Shown here: piece after piece, positions 1-8,732 of the stretch
Numbering within the stretch: position 1 is the first letter of the stretch
Layout: each line of letters starts with the position of its first letter
NCBI RefSeq assembly: GCF_000253155.1
Contig: NC_015291.1
Coordinates: 274,001-338,000, forward strand
Direction of reading: 5' to 3'
Source: Streptococcus oralis Uo5
Lineage (GTDB): Bacteria > Bacillota > Bacilli > Lactobacillales > Streptococcaceae
DNA length: 64,000 nucleotides
Made by a program: the position numbers and the translations under genes
Notes under the pieces: generated by a model
Database searches by the model: none
What the model saw: only the letters and a program-made list of their open reading frames with translations
Told to the model about the DNA's origin: nothing

Positions 1-266
1 CGTAATTTTTGCCATCTGTCAATGGAGTAATGTTTTGTATTTCTATATGCTTCTTCAATTACGCTTCCAATAGAAGCTTTCAAAACAATATTGAAAGAGA
101 GACCATTTAATTCATCGTAATGATTTGATAGAAGTGTTTGTTCTAGAGTATTCAGAAAATTATCCTGACTTAGTTCTTTGATTTTACGTTCATTCTTTTG
201 AATAAGTTCATCTATCCACACTTTAGCTTCATATGCAAGACGCACAGTTTTATATACTCTAACCAT
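1..266 (-). CDS. Hypothetical protein, 3' end beyond the window
   Basis: An open frame on the minus strand starts at ATG 264-266 behind a good Shine-Dalgarno (AAAGGAGGAT) and runs off the left edge after 88 codons. The product begins MVRVYKTVRLAYEAKVWIDE and is charged and probably helical, with no signal peptide or membrane segment. I do not recognise the family. The short N-terminal strand followed by helices could fit a small DNA-binding or mobile-element accessory protein, but that is only a guess. The gap 267-470 before the next gene is AT-rich and shows nothing clear. Confidence 0.6.
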   Translation of the reverse strand, partial: MVRVYKTVRLAYEAKVWIDELIQKNERKIKELSQDNFLNTLEQTLLSNHYDELNGLSFNIVLKASIGSVIEEAYRNTKHYSIDRWQKL

Positions 267-470
267 ATATCCTCCTTTTAAAATTGTCTATTATTTCGTT
301 GTTCCTCATTTATTAAGTTGGTTTTAAATAGACTAATAAAAATTTATGTAAAAAACTTGAATCTCAATTTTAGTAAAAAAGATAGTTATGATAAAACGCA
401 CAATATTAAGTTTAACCTAAATATTACAAATTTTGACTTTTTTCTAGTCTATGCCATTAGTGAATGAAAG

Positions 471-1091
471 TTATACTTTTAATTTTTTAATGTTATAATA
501 ATCAAAGATTTTCTCAATGTATTTTTCCCACCATTTATCTGGTATAAAGTTTTGGTGAGAATATTTGTTAAGTATTGCTATTTTTTGTTTTAAAAGGTAT
601 TCTCCTATATACATTTCAATTACATTTCTGTATTGTAAGTCATGATCTGTACTAATTGAACCACAATCTTCGCAGTCGTTATCTGTCTCAAATTTAAGTC
701 CAGTTATAAAAATTAAAATGGCATTATTACTCCATTTGTTACCTAATTCATTTATAATATTTGTACTAATAAAAGTATTAGAGGTTGGCATTCCGTAATC
801 ATGACCTGCACCGACAACTACAACATGCCCAGTTTCGCAAAACTGAACAAAGATGCATTCACCTTTTTCATTTTTATAGTCTTTTTTTATATTAAAGTCA
901 GCGTCTATAATCTTATAGTTAATGCTCTGTGTTTTGTAACCGGGCAATTCATTTAAAGGTTTTAGGCAAGTTTCAACGTGTTTTCTAACTTCCGAATAGT
1001 AATCATTAAAACTTTTATCTATTGGGTGATTTTTAAATGTCTCGATCCCAATTTTTACTCGTTCTTCTCGATTTGGTCTCCAAGTTCCCAT
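471..1091 (-). CDS. Hypothetical protein, paralogue of the 1787-2410 product
   Basis: A 206-residue soluble protein of unknown function. It shares the pattern of the 207-residue protein encoded at 1787-2410 on the other strand: a central F-x(3)-GH-x-(G/V)VV segment, then L-G-x-K-W followed by a hydrophobic strand ending in G, then I-(E)-x(3)-IG-x-(F/Y)L-x-K and (I/P)IL-x-x-YSH near the C terminus. Only this copy carries a C-x-x-C pair (CEDC, about residue 140), so metal binding is possible. It lies 45 bp downstream of the 1137-1532 gene on the same strand and probably shares its promoter. The function cannot be named from the sequence. Confidence 0.7.
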   Translation of the reverse strand: MGTWRPNREERVKIGIETFKNHPIDKSFNDYYSEVRKHVETCLKPLNELPGYKTQSINYKIIDADFNIKKDYKNEKGECIFVQFCETGHVVVVGAGHDYGMPTSNTFISTNIINELGNKWSNNAILIFITGLKFETDNDCEDCGSISTDHDLQYRNVIEMYIGEYLLKQKIAILNKYSHQNFIPDKWWEKYIEKIFDYYNIKKLKV

Positions 1092-1136
1092 AAAATCCTC
1101 CTATTGATTAGATATAAAAAATTATATTTTTTATAT

Positions 1137-1532
1137 CTATTTTTTTCTAGTATTTACAGAGTAGATATATGCTAAATAATTTGCAAAATCTCCCTGACGT
1201 TGTCGATCCTCTGTAATTTGATCATACCAATTAGTATTTTTTTCGTCATTTTCAGAGAAATATTTAATAACTTTTAGTTGTCTTCTAAAAGATTCATGAG
1301 TAGATCTCCTAGAAATATCATTTTGCTCTCTTTTGGGTAGTGAAATTGTTTCAGATCTGACTCGAAGTTCAGTATATTCCGCTGCTAATTCGATTAACGT
1401 AATCCAGTTTTCAAGAAAATCAGGATCTTTTGTATTTAAAGAGCTAACTAGATTGCCATAAATTTCCCCGGCTTCTTCAAAAGTTAATGCAGTTTTATCT
1501 TTCAGAAAGTCTGAATAAGTGTAAATTTTCAT
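1137..1532 (-). CDS. Small hypothetical protein (possibly DUF3232-like)
   Basis: A 131-residue soluble, mostly helical and charged protein starting MKIYTYSDFL. The C-terminal half (TERQ-like ITEDRQRQGDFANYLAYIY) looks like a small conserved family that I associate with DUF3232, from memory only. It is the first gene of a leftward pair with the 471-1091 gene and is preceded by a near-consensus promoter (1576-1604). No catalytic motif, signal peptide or membrane segment is visible, so no function is proposed. Confidence 0.7.
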   Translation of the reverse strand: MKIYTYSDFLKDKTALTFEEAGEIYGNLVSSLNTKDPDFLENWITLIELAAEYTELRVRSETISLPKREQNDISRRSTHESFRRQLKVIKYFSENDEKNTNWYDQITEDRQRQGDFANYLAYIYSVNTRKK

Positions 1533-1575
1533 ACGAATCTCCTTTTAGGATATGTGGTAGAACGACGACCACTAT

Positions 1576-1604
1576 ATTTTAGCGCTATCTAAACAGAAAG
1601 TCAA
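1576..1604 (-). promoter_or_regulatory. Promoter of the leftward pair 1532-471
   Basis: Read on the minus strand, TTGACT (1599-1604) and TAAAAT (1576-1581) are separated by exactly 17 bp, about 45 bp upstream of the ATG at 1532. This is a good sigma-A promoter. Confidence 0.75.
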
Positions 1605-1738
1605 GAATTTTTGTAAAAATTTTGTAGATAAAGTTAAAAAAGTATTGTTGAAATAGCCAGAATTTTTTGATTGTTACAGTTTGTTTGAAAATGGAGTGTG
1701 ATTAAAAAGCTTTTTAATTCCAAGTATTTATAGTTTTT

Positions 1739-1767
1739 TGACAATAATCAAAACGTATTATATAATA
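1739..1767 (+). promoter_or_regulatory. Consensus promoter of the 1787-2410 gene
   Basis: TTGACA (1739-1744), 17 bp, TATAAT (1762-1767): perfect hexamers and spacing. The Shine-Dalgarno AGGAGGTG follows at 1776-1783, so the leader is only about 12-14 nt long. The gene is likely to be strongly expressed unless repressed. Confidence 0.85.
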
Positions 1768-1786
1768 ACCTATCAGGAGGTGTTAA

Positions 1787-2410
1787 ATGAATAGTTTACT
1801 AGAACAATATTTAGTTATTGATATCGATGGAGCTTTTGGATACACAGATCAAGGGAAACAGTATTGCCAATCAGTACATTATGGGGAGTCTCGTTTTAAA
1901 GAAGCAGAAAGACAAAATAGTAAACCTGTAGTAGCAATAGAAATAATAGAAGAAGAGATTTTAGCATTTTTAGAAAAAGTTGGAATTAGAACGACTAAAA
2001 AACCTAGGATAGATCCCCAAAAGATTGACTATAGAGAAATACAAAAGGAGTATAGCTTGAATAGTGAAAAAGATTTAGTATGGTTAAAATTTGCTAACAA
2101 TGGCCATCTTGGAGTTGTTGCTACAAGTAATGATGTTAACTTTCAAATTCCTAAGAATAAATCTGAGTATAATTCAAAAATTCGAGTATATAATGAGTAT
2201 GAAAAGCGAGATAAAGATGAATGGGAGTATAATTCTGCTGGTATTATTCTTCATAACTTGGGACTAAAATGGGATGAGTCTTTTGTATTGCTTTTTCCGT
2301 TAGGCAATATTCCAAATGGATATAGACGTCATGATATTGAAAAGGCAATAGGCAATTTCTTATATAAAAAAGGTGTACCTATCCTAGATTTATATTCACA
2401 TTTGTATTAA
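1787..2410 (+). CDS. Hypothetical protein, paralogue of the 471-1091 product
   Basis: A 207-residue soluble protein with strong expression signals: consensus promoter, AGGAGGTG ribosome site and a terminator at 2473-2510. Residues about 75-110 (LVWLKFANNGHLGVVATS) and the C-terminal 60 residues (LGLKW...FPLGN...IEKAIGNFLYKKGVPILDLYSH) align by eye with the protein encoded divergently at 471-1091. The two therefore look like separate members of one family placed on either side of the 1137-1532 gene. No known domain is recognised. Toxin/antitoxin, defence or mobile-element maintenance roles would all fit the setting, but nothing decides between them. Confidence 0.75.
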   Translation: MNSLLEQYLVIDIDGAFGYTDQGKQYCQSVHYGESRFKEAERQNSKPVVAIEIIEEEILAFLEKVGIRTTKKPRIDPQKIDYREIQKEYSLNSEKDLVWLKFANNGHLGVVATSNDVNFQIPKNKSEYNSKIRVYNEYEKRDKDEWEYNSAGIILHNLGLKWDESFVLLFPLGNIPNGYRRHDIEKAIGNFLYKKGVPILDLYSHLY

Positions 2411-2472
2411 TTTTTTCAGAATAGGTCTATAGTAAAATAGTATACATTTATTCTTTTGCTAAGTATAATATA

Positions 2473-2510
2473 AAATATCATCCTTACTTTTTGAAGTAGG
2501 GATGATATTT
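2473..2510 (+). terminator. Rho-independent-type hairpin after the 1787-2410 gene
   Basis: An 11-bp stem (AAATATCATCC / GGATGATATTT) closes around a partly paired loop 63 bp after the stop codon. The arms carry their own A and T ends, so it could act in both directions. The T tract is short. Confidence 0.6.
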
Positions 2511-2696
2511 CGTCTTATCGTTTTTGGCACTCATTTTCTAATTTAGGGTAAATAACTGATATAGCTGACTCGTTGAGGATTATTTTATAGAAAACTTATC
2601 CTATTTAAATAAAACTATTTAAGATTAGTTGAGATTTTAGTAGTTAAAAATAGCTTAATTGAACGTATTTGAAAGAGCTTAGTTGTTAGGTTAGCC

Positions 2697-2800
2697 AAAC
2701 CAGGTCTTAAGAAAGCTCGTAAAGCTTCTCAATTTAGTAAACGTTAATTCGAGAGAATTACTATACTTGCAAAGAACACCTTTCGGGGTGTTCTTTTTTA
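2697..2800 (+). repeat. rpsI 3'-end remnant and terminator, copy A (putative att site)
   Basis: Positions 2703-2747 encode GLKKARKASQFSKR-stop, the invariant C terminus of ribosomal protein S9. They are followed by the conserved TTCGAGAGAATTACTATACTT spacer block and the hairpin terminator AAAGAACACC-tttc-GGGGTGTTCTTT (2771-2796). No S9 reading frame continues upstream: the similarity stops at about 2697. Nearly identical copies lie at 7477-7580 and 33676-33779. Duplicated 3' ends of a ribosomal protein gene are typical attachment-site scars of streptococcal integrative elements. Confidence 0.85.
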
Positions 2801-2912
2801 TTGATATCTTGTTGATTTATAATTAGAAATCTCCTTGAAGGGTATCAGGTAAATGAAAAGATTCGGCGATCATATCCTATTTCTTCGTGCTTTAGTTTAA
2901 TACCTATAATGT

Positions 2913-2955
2913 AAAAAACTCTAGCTATCAGGTAGTTGATAGTTAGAGTTTTTTT
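2913..2955 (-). terminator. Terminator of the LysR gene
   Basis: An inverted repeat, with AAAAAACTCTAGCTATCA (2913-2930) pairing with 2937-2955 apart from one G-U, lies immediately after the LysR stop codon. A long T run follows it on the minus strand. It could also stop rightward transcription. Confidence 0.75.
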
Positions 2956-3834
2956 CTATTCATATGATTTAATGAGATTAAATAAGTCCTCTACTTCTGA
3001 TGACGGTGTAGCTGATTTGAGATAAGCGTAATAAACTGTAAATGTTATCTGGTCCTCCGGTATTAGAGAGATTTTTATTAAATCATCATCTTCATCAGAA
3101 AGTGCGATATCAGCCAGTAAACTAACGCCAATCCCTTTCTTTAAAAGTTCTTTAAGAACGACAATGTCATCAGTCTTAAAGAATATTTCTGCCTTGTTTT
3201 GATGCTTTTGATTAAGTAGTTCAAAAGCTTTTAGATGAACAAAGTGTTCGTCTAAGAGTATAAAGGATTGATCTACTAATTCTGCAAAAGCAAGGGAAGG
3301 AGCATTGGCAAGAGGATGGTTCTTAGATAAAACGACATACAGTTCTTTATGAAAGAGTTCATGTGTCCCTATTAAAGGATGATTGAGTGGTTCAATCAAG
3401 CCGAGTAAGCTCGCATCTAGTTCTCCCTTAAGGAGAAGATTTAATAATTCTACGGATCCACCACGAATAGGACGTACCTTTTTTAAAAAATCAAATTCAG
3501 CTTCTTTATTTAAGACAGAGAAAAGATACTGAATGATAATAGGAGGGAATCCTACAGTAGAGCAATGCGCCAAAGAGCGATTAATTTCTTTGCGAGTAGA
3601 AATGACCTCAGGTAAAATCAGTTCTGTATGCTTCAGAAGGATTTGTCCTTGATTAGTTAGTTTAAAGGAGCGATGTGAAGGATCATGGTGAATCAATTTG
3701 CAATTAAAAGATTCCTCTAAGCGCTTGATGGCATAAGAAATAGATGGTTGGCTGACTTTATGTTGTTTTGCTACTTCCGTATAGGATTGAAGCTGGCAGA
3801 GGTCATAAAAATATTGTAGATCTTTTAAATTCAT
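2956..3834 (-). CDS. mleR: LysR-type regulator, probable malolactic regulator MleR
   Basis: A 292-residue LysR-family protein. Residues 1-60 form the winged helix-turn-helix (DLQYFYDLCQLQSYTEVAK, SQPSISYAIKRLEE), and residues about 90-290 form the periplasmic-binding-like effector domain with the usual hinge (LLKGELDASLLGL). The length is normal. It is transcribed leftwards, away from mleS and mleP, the arrangement seen for MleR, which activates malolactic genes in response to malate. An XRE gene lies between it and mleS, so divergent control from a shared intergenic region is indirect. The LysR assignment is sure; the name rests on context. Confidence 0.8.
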   Translation of the reverse strand: MNLKDLQYFYDLCQLQSYTEVAKQHKVSQPSISYAIKRLEESFNCKLIHHDPSHRSFKLTNQGQILLKHTELILPEVISTRKEINRSLAHCSTVGFPPIIIQYLFSVLNKEAEFDFLKKVRPIRGGSVELLNLLLKGELDASLLGLIEPLNHPLIGTHELFHKELYVVLSKNHPLANAPSLAFAELVDQSFILLDEHFVHLKAFELLNQKHQNKAEIFFKTDDIVVLKELLKKGIGVSLLADIALSDEDDDLIKISLIPEDQITFTVYYAYLKSATPSSEVEDLFNLIKSYE

Positions 3835-3961
3835 ATGGGCTCACTTTCATTAGTTAGAGAAGGAAAATAAGTGGAAATCACCAGATAAATAATTTTTATC
3901 CGTATCCTACAATTTGACTATACGAGTATTCACCGGTTAAAATGTAAGTGAGTCAGGGATA

Positions 3962-4312
3962 TCAAAGGTTATCTAAGATACTTTCAAAAATGACCAACAT
4001 CTTTTCTCGTTTATCAATGGGGAGTTGTTTAACCTTCATGTTGATTCTTTTGAGTGAAAGATTGTCAGTCTTATCAGAGGTTGCTTCAAGGCTATCAAAA
4101 TTGAAAAATTCCTCTGGGGTCATCTCTAGGGCGACAATCACTTTTTCAAGACTGTGAATGGTCAGATTCACATTTTGGTTTTCAAGTTGATTGATATACT
4201 TAAGCCCAAGTCCTGCTTGTTCCGAAAGTTCTTCCTGGCTCATTTTTTTCTGTGTTCGAAAATATTTCACTTTTTGGGAAATATAGTGTTGTAAATAGTT
4301 TTTATTCGTCAT
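3962..4312 (-). CDS. XRE-family transcriptional regulator
   Basis: A 116-residue protein with an N-terminal helix-turn-helix of Cro/CI type (residues about 15-65: KKMSQEELSEQAGLGLKYINQLENQ) and a short helical C terminus. I chose the ATG at 4310-4312 (MTNKNYLQ): a longer frame to a TTG at 4363 exists but adds a hydrophobic, non-homologous-looking extension without a ribosome site. No strong Shine-Dalgarno is seen even for the chosen start. The gene is 127 bp upstream of the LysR gene on the same strand and may form a unit with it. Its target is unknown. Confidence 0.75.
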   Translation of the reverse strand: MTNKNYLQHYISQKVKYFRTQKKMSQEELSEQAGLGLKYINQLENQNVNLTIHSLEKVIVALEMTPEEFFNFDSLEATSDKTDNLSLKRINMKVKQLPIDKREKMLVIFESILDNL

Positions 4313-4572
4313 ATAAATAGAATACAAGTTTTGCATGACAAAAAAACATCTTAAAAAATACAAAGTACTATATAACGAACTTACATGATATTTATTTTAA
4401 TTCGGATTGCCAATTTGTAAGATTAGTTTCTTTTGCTCGAAACTTTTAGTAAAGAGTGATCATTGAGAGTTTTATGAGTCCAGAACTTTATAAAATATAA
4501 CAACTTAAAGTGTCATTAATAATGGTGTTTTAAGTATAAAAGAGCTTATTAGAAAATTGTTCTCGTAGACTC

Positions 4573-4581
4573 ATTATAACA
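4573..4581 (-). promoter_or_regulatory. Extended -10 promoter reading toward the XRE and LysR genes
   Basis: On the minus strand, TG-T-TATAAT gives an extended -10 element about 260 bp upstream of the XRE start. No good -35 is present, as is common for streptococcal extended -10 promoters. The transcript would have a long leader. Apart from this and the mleS promoter, 4313-4671 holds no gene. Confidence 0.5.
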
Positions 4582-4639
4582 TATGCGTACACGATTGTAT
4601 TTTTTAAACAACAAAGTTTTCCGAACAATTCGTTTTAAG

Positions 4640-4648
4640 TGGTATAAT
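4640..4648 (+). promoter_or_regulatory. Extended -10 promoter of mleS
   Basis: TG-G-TATAAT lies 24 bp upstream of the mleS ATG, and AAAAGGAGG (4656-4664) is the ribosome site. No strong -35 is seen, which fits activator (MleR) dependence. Confidence 0.65.
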
Positions 4649-4671
4649 AGAAGTAAAAAGGAGGTTGCACT

Positions 4672-6297
4672 ATGACTGCACATGATATTTTAAACAACCC
4701 TTTCCTCAATAAAGGTACTGCCTTTACCTTAGAGGAGCGAAAGGAACTAGGTCTTATTGGTTTACTGCCACCGTATGTTCAAACGATTGAAGAACAAGCG
4801 ACGCAAACTTATGCACAGATGCAAACAAAAGCCAATGATTTAGAAAAGCGTCTTTTCCTAATGGAAATTTTTAATACCAACCGGACTCTTTTCTATTACC
4901 TCTTTTCTCAACATTTGGAGGAATTCAATCCAATTGTATACGATCCAACCATTGCAGATACCATTGAAGGCTATAGTGACCTCTTTGTAGATCCACAATA
5001 TGCGGGATATCTTGATATCAATCATCCTGAAAATATTGAAGCCACTTTGAAAAATGCTGCTGGGGATCGCGAGATTCGCCTCATTGTTGTAACAGATGCA
5101 GAAGGAATCCTTGGAATCGGTGACTGGGGAACAAATGGTGTTGATATTTCTGTCGGGAAATTGATGGTCTACACGGGTGCTGCTGGAATCGATCCTTCTA
5201 TGGTTCTTCCTTTAGTCATTGATGCAGGGACTAACCGTGAAGAACTTCGTAACAATCCTAATTACTTAGGAAATCGTCACGAACGGGTCCGCGGAGATCG
5301 TTACTACGACTTCATTGACCAATTTGTTCAAACAGCCGAGCGTCTCTTTCCTAAACTCTACCTTCACTGGGAAGACTTCGGCCGCTTGAATGCTGCCAAT
5401 ATCCTTGAAAAATACCGGAAACAAATTCCAACTTTTAATGATGATATTCAAGGCACAGGGATTGTTACCTTGGGCGGTATCTTTGGCTCACTGGATATTA
5501 GTGGTGAAAAATTAACAGATCAAGTTTATCTCTGCTATGGTGGTGGTACTGCGGGTGCAGGAATTGCCTCTCGTGTTCTTCGTGAAATGGTGAGTGAAGG
5601 TCTTTCTGAAGAAGAAGCTTATAAACGTTTCTTTATGGTTGATAAACAAGGTCTTCTATTTGATGATATGGATGACCTAACTCCTGAACAAAAACCGTTT
5701 GCTAAGAAACGTGCTGACTTTAGTAACGCAGACAAGTTGACTGACCTGCTTGAAGTAGTGAAGACTGTGAAGCCAACCATTCTTGTAGGAACTTCGACTC
5801 AACCTAATACCTTCACTAAAGAAATAGTAGAGGCTATGTGTGAAAACACAGAACGTCCGATGATCTTCCCTTTGTCAAATCCAACCAAACTAGCTGAAGC
5901 TATTGCCAAAGATTTGATTGAATGGTCAGATGGCAAAGCTTTTGTCGCAACAGGAATTCCTGCTGATACGGTTTCTTATAAAGGTGTCGACTATGTGATT
6001 GGTCAAGCCAATAATGCCTTGATTTACCCAGGTCTTGGTCTAGGTATGCTGGCTTCTGAAGCAAGTCTTTTAACTGATGAAATGATTGGAGCAGCGGCTC
6101 ATTCATTGAGTGGTATTGTCAATCCAGGCCAACCAGGAGCTCCTGTTTTGCCGCCGTTCAAATATGTAGCAGATGTTTCTATTAAAGTAGCGGAAGCAGT
6201 CGCTAAAAAAGCGCAAGAACAAGGTCTTGCACGCGCTAAGGAAACAGATATGGTCAAAGCCGTTCGTGATTTGAAGTGGTATCCAGAGTATAGATAA
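4672..6297 (+). CDS. mleS: Malolactic enzyme (NAD-dependent)
   Basis: A 541-residue member of the malic enzyme family with the malolactic-type N terminus ([20 protein letters not shown]). It should decarboxylate L-malate directly to L-lactate and CO2 using NAD+ and Mn2+. This raises cytoplasmic pH and, together with malate/lactate exchange, gives an acid-tolerance benefit. The substrate and metal core is around [14 protein letters not shown] (residues about 256-270), and the dinucleotide site is [10 protein letters not shown] (about residues 288-298). The length is standard and no lesion is seen. It is followed 80 bp later by the mleP permease gene. A plain malic enzyme is the alternative; the N terminus and context favour malolactic enzyme. 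Confidence 0.92.
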   Translation: MTAHDILNNPFLNKGTAFTLEERKELGLIGLLPPYVQTIEEQATQTYAQMQTKANDLEKRLFLMEIFNTNRTLFYYLFSQHLEEFNPIVYDPTIADTIEGYSDLFVDPQYAGYLDINHPENIEATLKNAAGDREIRLIVVTDAEGILGIGDWGTNGVDISVGKLMVYTGAAGIDPSMVLPLVIDAGTNREELRNNPNYLGNRHERVRGDRYYDFIDQFVQTAERLFPKLYLHWEDFGRLNAANILEKYRKQIPTFNDDIQGTGIVTLGGIFGSLDISGEKLTDQVYLCYGGGTAGAGIASRVLREMVSEGLSEEEAYKRFFMVDKQGLLFDDMDDLTPEQKPFAKKRADFSNADKLTDLLEVVKTVKPTILVGTSTQPNTFTKEIVEAMCENTERPMIFPLSNPTKLAEAIAKDLIEWSDGKAFVATGIPADTVSYKGVDYVIGQANNALIYPGLGLGMLASEASLLTDEMIGAAAHSLSGIVNPGQPGAPVLPPFKYVADVSIKVAEAVAKKAQEQGLARAKETDMVKAVRDLKWYPEYR

Positions 6298-6377
6298 TTC
6301 ATTCCTGTTGCTGTCTATCCTTCTATAGCGACAGATTTGTATGGGCTGTGGACTTAAGTAATATAGAAAGGATACCT

Positions 6378-7325
6378 ATGTCACTCTTTTTAACCTCGAT
6401 TACGAGTATCATTCCGATAATTGCTATTATTGTTTTGGGGTATATTCTTCAGGTGAAGGGATGGTTTGGAGATGACTTTGGACCTAACCTATCTCGTTTG
6501 ATCATGAATGTAGCCTTGCCAGCATCAATCTTTGTGTCGGTGATGAAATACCTAACACTAGATAAACTAATCAGTCTTTCTGGAGGTCTCCTTTATACAT
6601 TTGTGGCCTTTATCTTGGGCTATATCGTAGCTTATATTGCAGTTGTGGTTTTCAAGGTTCGTCCAGGACGGCGAGGGACCATGATTAATACCTTTGTGAA
6701 TGCCAATACTATTTTTATCGGTTTACCATTAAACGTTGCTCTTTTTGGGGATCAGGCTCTTCCTTATTTCTTAATTTACTATATCACCAATACGATTTCC
6801 ACCTGGACATTGGGCGTGTATTTGATGACGAGCGATAGTAAATCGGGTCAAAGCAAGGAGACAAGTAAATTTGACTGGAAGAAATTACTACCAGCTCCGC
6901 TTGTAGGTTTTCTTGTGGCTCTACTATTTTTGATTCTCCGAATTCCTATTCCAGATTTCGCAACGAATACCTTAACCTATGTTGGAAATATCGTCACTCC
7001 CTTATCTCTGATTTATATTGGTATCGTTCTTGCTAAGGCAGGCTTGAATACCATTGCTTTTGATAAAGATACAATTGTCACTTTAGTTGGACGCTTTATC
7101 CTAGCTCCTCTAATCATGCTTCTTGTATTGAAGTTCTTTGCACCAAATATGGCGACAGTAGAATTTAAGACCTTTATGATTCAGTCCGCTACGCCAGCTT
7201 TAGCTGTTCTCCCAATCCTTGCTAATCAAGGAAAAGGAGATGTGGAATTCTCTACGAATGTAGTGACTTTAAGTACGGTTCTATTTATCGTTGTTATTCC
7301 AATAATACAAACTTTATTAGGATAA
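6378..7325 (+). CDS. mleP: Malate permease, auxin efflux carrier (AEC) family
   Basis: A 315-residue integral membrane protein with about ten hydrophobic segments and the AEC-type central loop with N-x-N (NTFVNANTIFIGLPL, about residues 108-122). It would import malate or exchange it for lactate for MleS. I chose the ATG at 6378, preceded by GAAAGGAT; an upstream in-frame start at 6348 would add ten residues without a ribosome site. It is the second gene of the mleS operon. No clear hairpin is seen directly after it; the rpsI-type terminator at 7551-7578 may end the transcript. Confidence 0.85.
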   Translation: MSLFLTSITSIIPIIAIIVLGYILQVKGWFGDDFGPNLSRLIMNVALPASIFVSVMKYLTLDKLISLSGGLLYTFVAFILGYIVAYIAVVVFKVRPGRRGTMINTFVNANTIFIGLPLNVALFGDQALPYFLIYYITNTISTWTLGVYLMTSDSKSGQSKETSKFDWKKLLPAPLVGFLVALLFLILRIPIPDFATNTLTYVGNIVTPLSLIYIGIVLAKAGLNTIAFDKDTIVTLVGRFILAPLIMLLVLKFFAPNMATVEFKTFMIQSATPALAVLPILANQGKGDVEFSTNVVTLSTVLFIVVIPIIQTLLG

Positions 7326-7476
7326 GAAGGAAGAGGATAGGATTGAAAGTTATGCGTTAAGAAATTTCCCTATTTAATAAATATTGATTTAAATTTTATG
7401 AAATTAATCAGTAGATATCGTTCTGAAAAACCTTGATATTACGCTGTTTTTAGTCCAACTGAAACTCGTGCTTTCC

Positions 7477-7580
7477 AAATCAGGCTTGAAAAAAGCTCGT
7501 AAAGCATCACAATTTAGTAAACGTTCATTCGAGAGAATTACTATACTTACAAAGAGCATCTTTCGGGGTGTTCTTTTTGT
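7477..7580 (+). repeat. rpsI 3'-end remnant and terminator, copy B (putative att site)
   Basis: Positions 7483-7524 encode GLKKARKASQFSKR, but the stop codon is changed to TCA, so the frame runs on. The same downstream block and hairpin (7551-7578, CATCTTTCGGGGTG core) follow. This copy separates the malolactic block from the T7SS island. The rest of the 7326-7878 gap holds no gene: an antisense frame through this repeat is not credible. Confidence 0.85.
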
Positions 7581-7758
7581 ACTTTCATACTTAAATTGGT
7601 GCAATTGACACAGTTGTTGCGACTTTAGTCGCTTACAAATGTGGCTGCAATCTGACAAAGTCAGTTGTTTCTTTGTATTCAACTCAGATACTTCTGGTCA
7701 GATTATTAACAAGCCTTCAAGAAGAGTGATTGGTGAAATAGGCTGTTTGAGGCTTTTA

Positions 7759-7767
7759 TGCTATACT
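7759..7767 (+). promoter_or_regulatory. Extended -10 promoter upstream of the small membrane-protein array
   Basis: TG-C-TATACT lies about 110 bp upstream of the first array gene. Its context differs from the conserved promoters that precede copies 3, 4 and 5. Confidence 0.4.
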
Positions 7768-7878
7768 AGTTTTAATGACAATCTTCTATTTCTAATGCAA
7801 CAATAGATCCGTAATTTGTTTTTAATTAAGGAGTTTTGGATTGTAAGAGGGAGATGATATATCTGAAGGAGCATCATT

Positions 7879-8268
7879 ATGAAAAAACGTACCTTACTTT
7901 GGCTGATTTTAGCACTTGGAATATTTGGAGGCGGAGCATGGCTAGCACAAGAAACAAATTTATTTCTAAGCCCACGAGCTAAGCAGTTGGATTATTTAAA
8001 GGAACATGAAGAAGAAATTGTAAAATTTGTAAAGTCTAAAAATTCAAAGATTGAATCTGTTCAGATTTCTTGGGATGAAACTAAATGGGAAAAAGTTGGG
8101 AATGGGACCCCTCAAGGAGGCGGAGAAATTGTAAATGTATATGGTGGTTTTAATCATATTGAGTCCTCCTCTTGGAATGTAACTTTTGATATTGAGAATG
8201 GTAAAATTATTCCTAATTCAATGGCTTTAGCCAATTATTTAAGAGTGGGGGGAAGGATTTTTGACTAA
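7879..8268 (+). CDS. Small membrane-anchored protein, array copy 1 (type A; candidate effector immunity protein)
   Basis: A 129-residue protein with an N-terminal membrane anchor (KKRTLLWLILALGIFGGGAW, residues 2-21), a charged helix (AKQL-YLKEHEEEI) and a beta-rich C-terminal half with W-D-E-T-x-W-E-K-VGNGTPQGGG. It ends L-R-V-G-G-R-I-F-D, which defines type A (copies 1, 3, 5). It is not a lipoprotein: there is no lipobox cysteine. It is followed by the first codons of the lipase effector (8261-8311). The position beside a T7SS lipase and the membrane anchoring suggest an immunity protein that protects the outer face of the membrane. The family is not otherwise recognised. Confidence 0.8.
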   Translation: MKKRTLLWLILALGIFGGGAWLAQETNLFLSPRAKQLDYLKEHEEEIVKFVKSKNSKIESVQISWDETKWEKVGNGTPQGGGEIVNVYGGFNHIESSSWNVTFDIENGKIIPNSMALANYLRVGGRIFD

Positions 8269-8311
8269 CAGTAATCTAAAAACCTTTGATAATTTTTACT
8301 CAAATATATAG
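8261..8311 (+). pseudogene. Remnant: first 16 codons of the lipase effector gene
   Basis: Starts at a TTG overlapping the end of copy 1 and reads TNSNLKTFDNFYSN before a stop. This matches the N terminus of the intact effector at 10351-12072 (TNSNLKDFDNFYAN). It is the scar of a lost toxin gene. Confidence 0.85.
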
Positions 8312-8321
8312 GAGAAAAAGA

Positions 8322-8732
8322 ATGAAAAAACGTACCTTGGTTTGGCTAGTTTTAGCTTTTGTAATATTCGGAGGCGGAGCATGGATGGCGAAAGAAGCAA
8401 ATTTATTTCTGAGCCCACGAGCTAAGCAGTTAGCTTATCTGAAGGAGCATGAAGAAGAGATTAAGGAGTTTGTAAAATCTTTAAATCCTAAAGTCGAAAG
8501 TGTTCAGTTTGATTGGGATAGTATGAAGGTTGGTCAGGTAGGGAATGGAACTCCTCAAGGTGGTGGTTATATGATAACATTGAACGGTAGAATCAATAAC
8601 AATAAGGATACTCAATTTACATTAGGGTTTCCGCTAAAACATAATTTAAATGAAACCCCTGAGAAACTTGTTATTATTCAAATGCAGCCAATAAGAATTT
8701 TGAAAGGAAATTTATGGGATCTTTATGAGTAA
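8322..8732 (+). CDS. Small membrane-anchored protein, array copy 2 (type B)
   Basis: A 136-residue paralogue with the same anchor as copy 1 (KKRTLVWLVLAFVIFGGGAW) but a different C-terminal half: F-D-W-D-S-M-K-V-GQVGNGTPQGGG, then a strand-rich segment ending P-I-R-I-L-K-G-N-L-W-D-L-Y-E. I chose the ATG at 8322 behind AGGAGAAAAAGA; a start 36 bp upstream would add a non-homologous leader. Types A and B alternate along the array. This gene may be translated from the copy-1 transcript, since no separate conserved promoter precedes it. Confidence 0.8.
   Translation: MKKRTLVWLVLAFVIFGGGAWMAKEANLFLSPRAKQLAYLKEHEEEIKEFVKSLNPKVESVQFDWDSMKVGQVGNGTPQGGGYMITLNGRINNNKDTQFTLGFPLKHNLNETPEKLVIIQMQPIRILKGNLWDLYE

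Noticed and set aside
2697..2800. Reading the S9 C-terminal sequence as an active rpsI gene
   Set aside because: Homology stops after about 15 codons upstream; S9 is about 130 residues. Only the 3' end is present in all three copies.
7404..7682. Minus-strand frame of 92 codons
   Set aside because: It is the antisense of the rpsI remnant and terminator, with no ribosome site.
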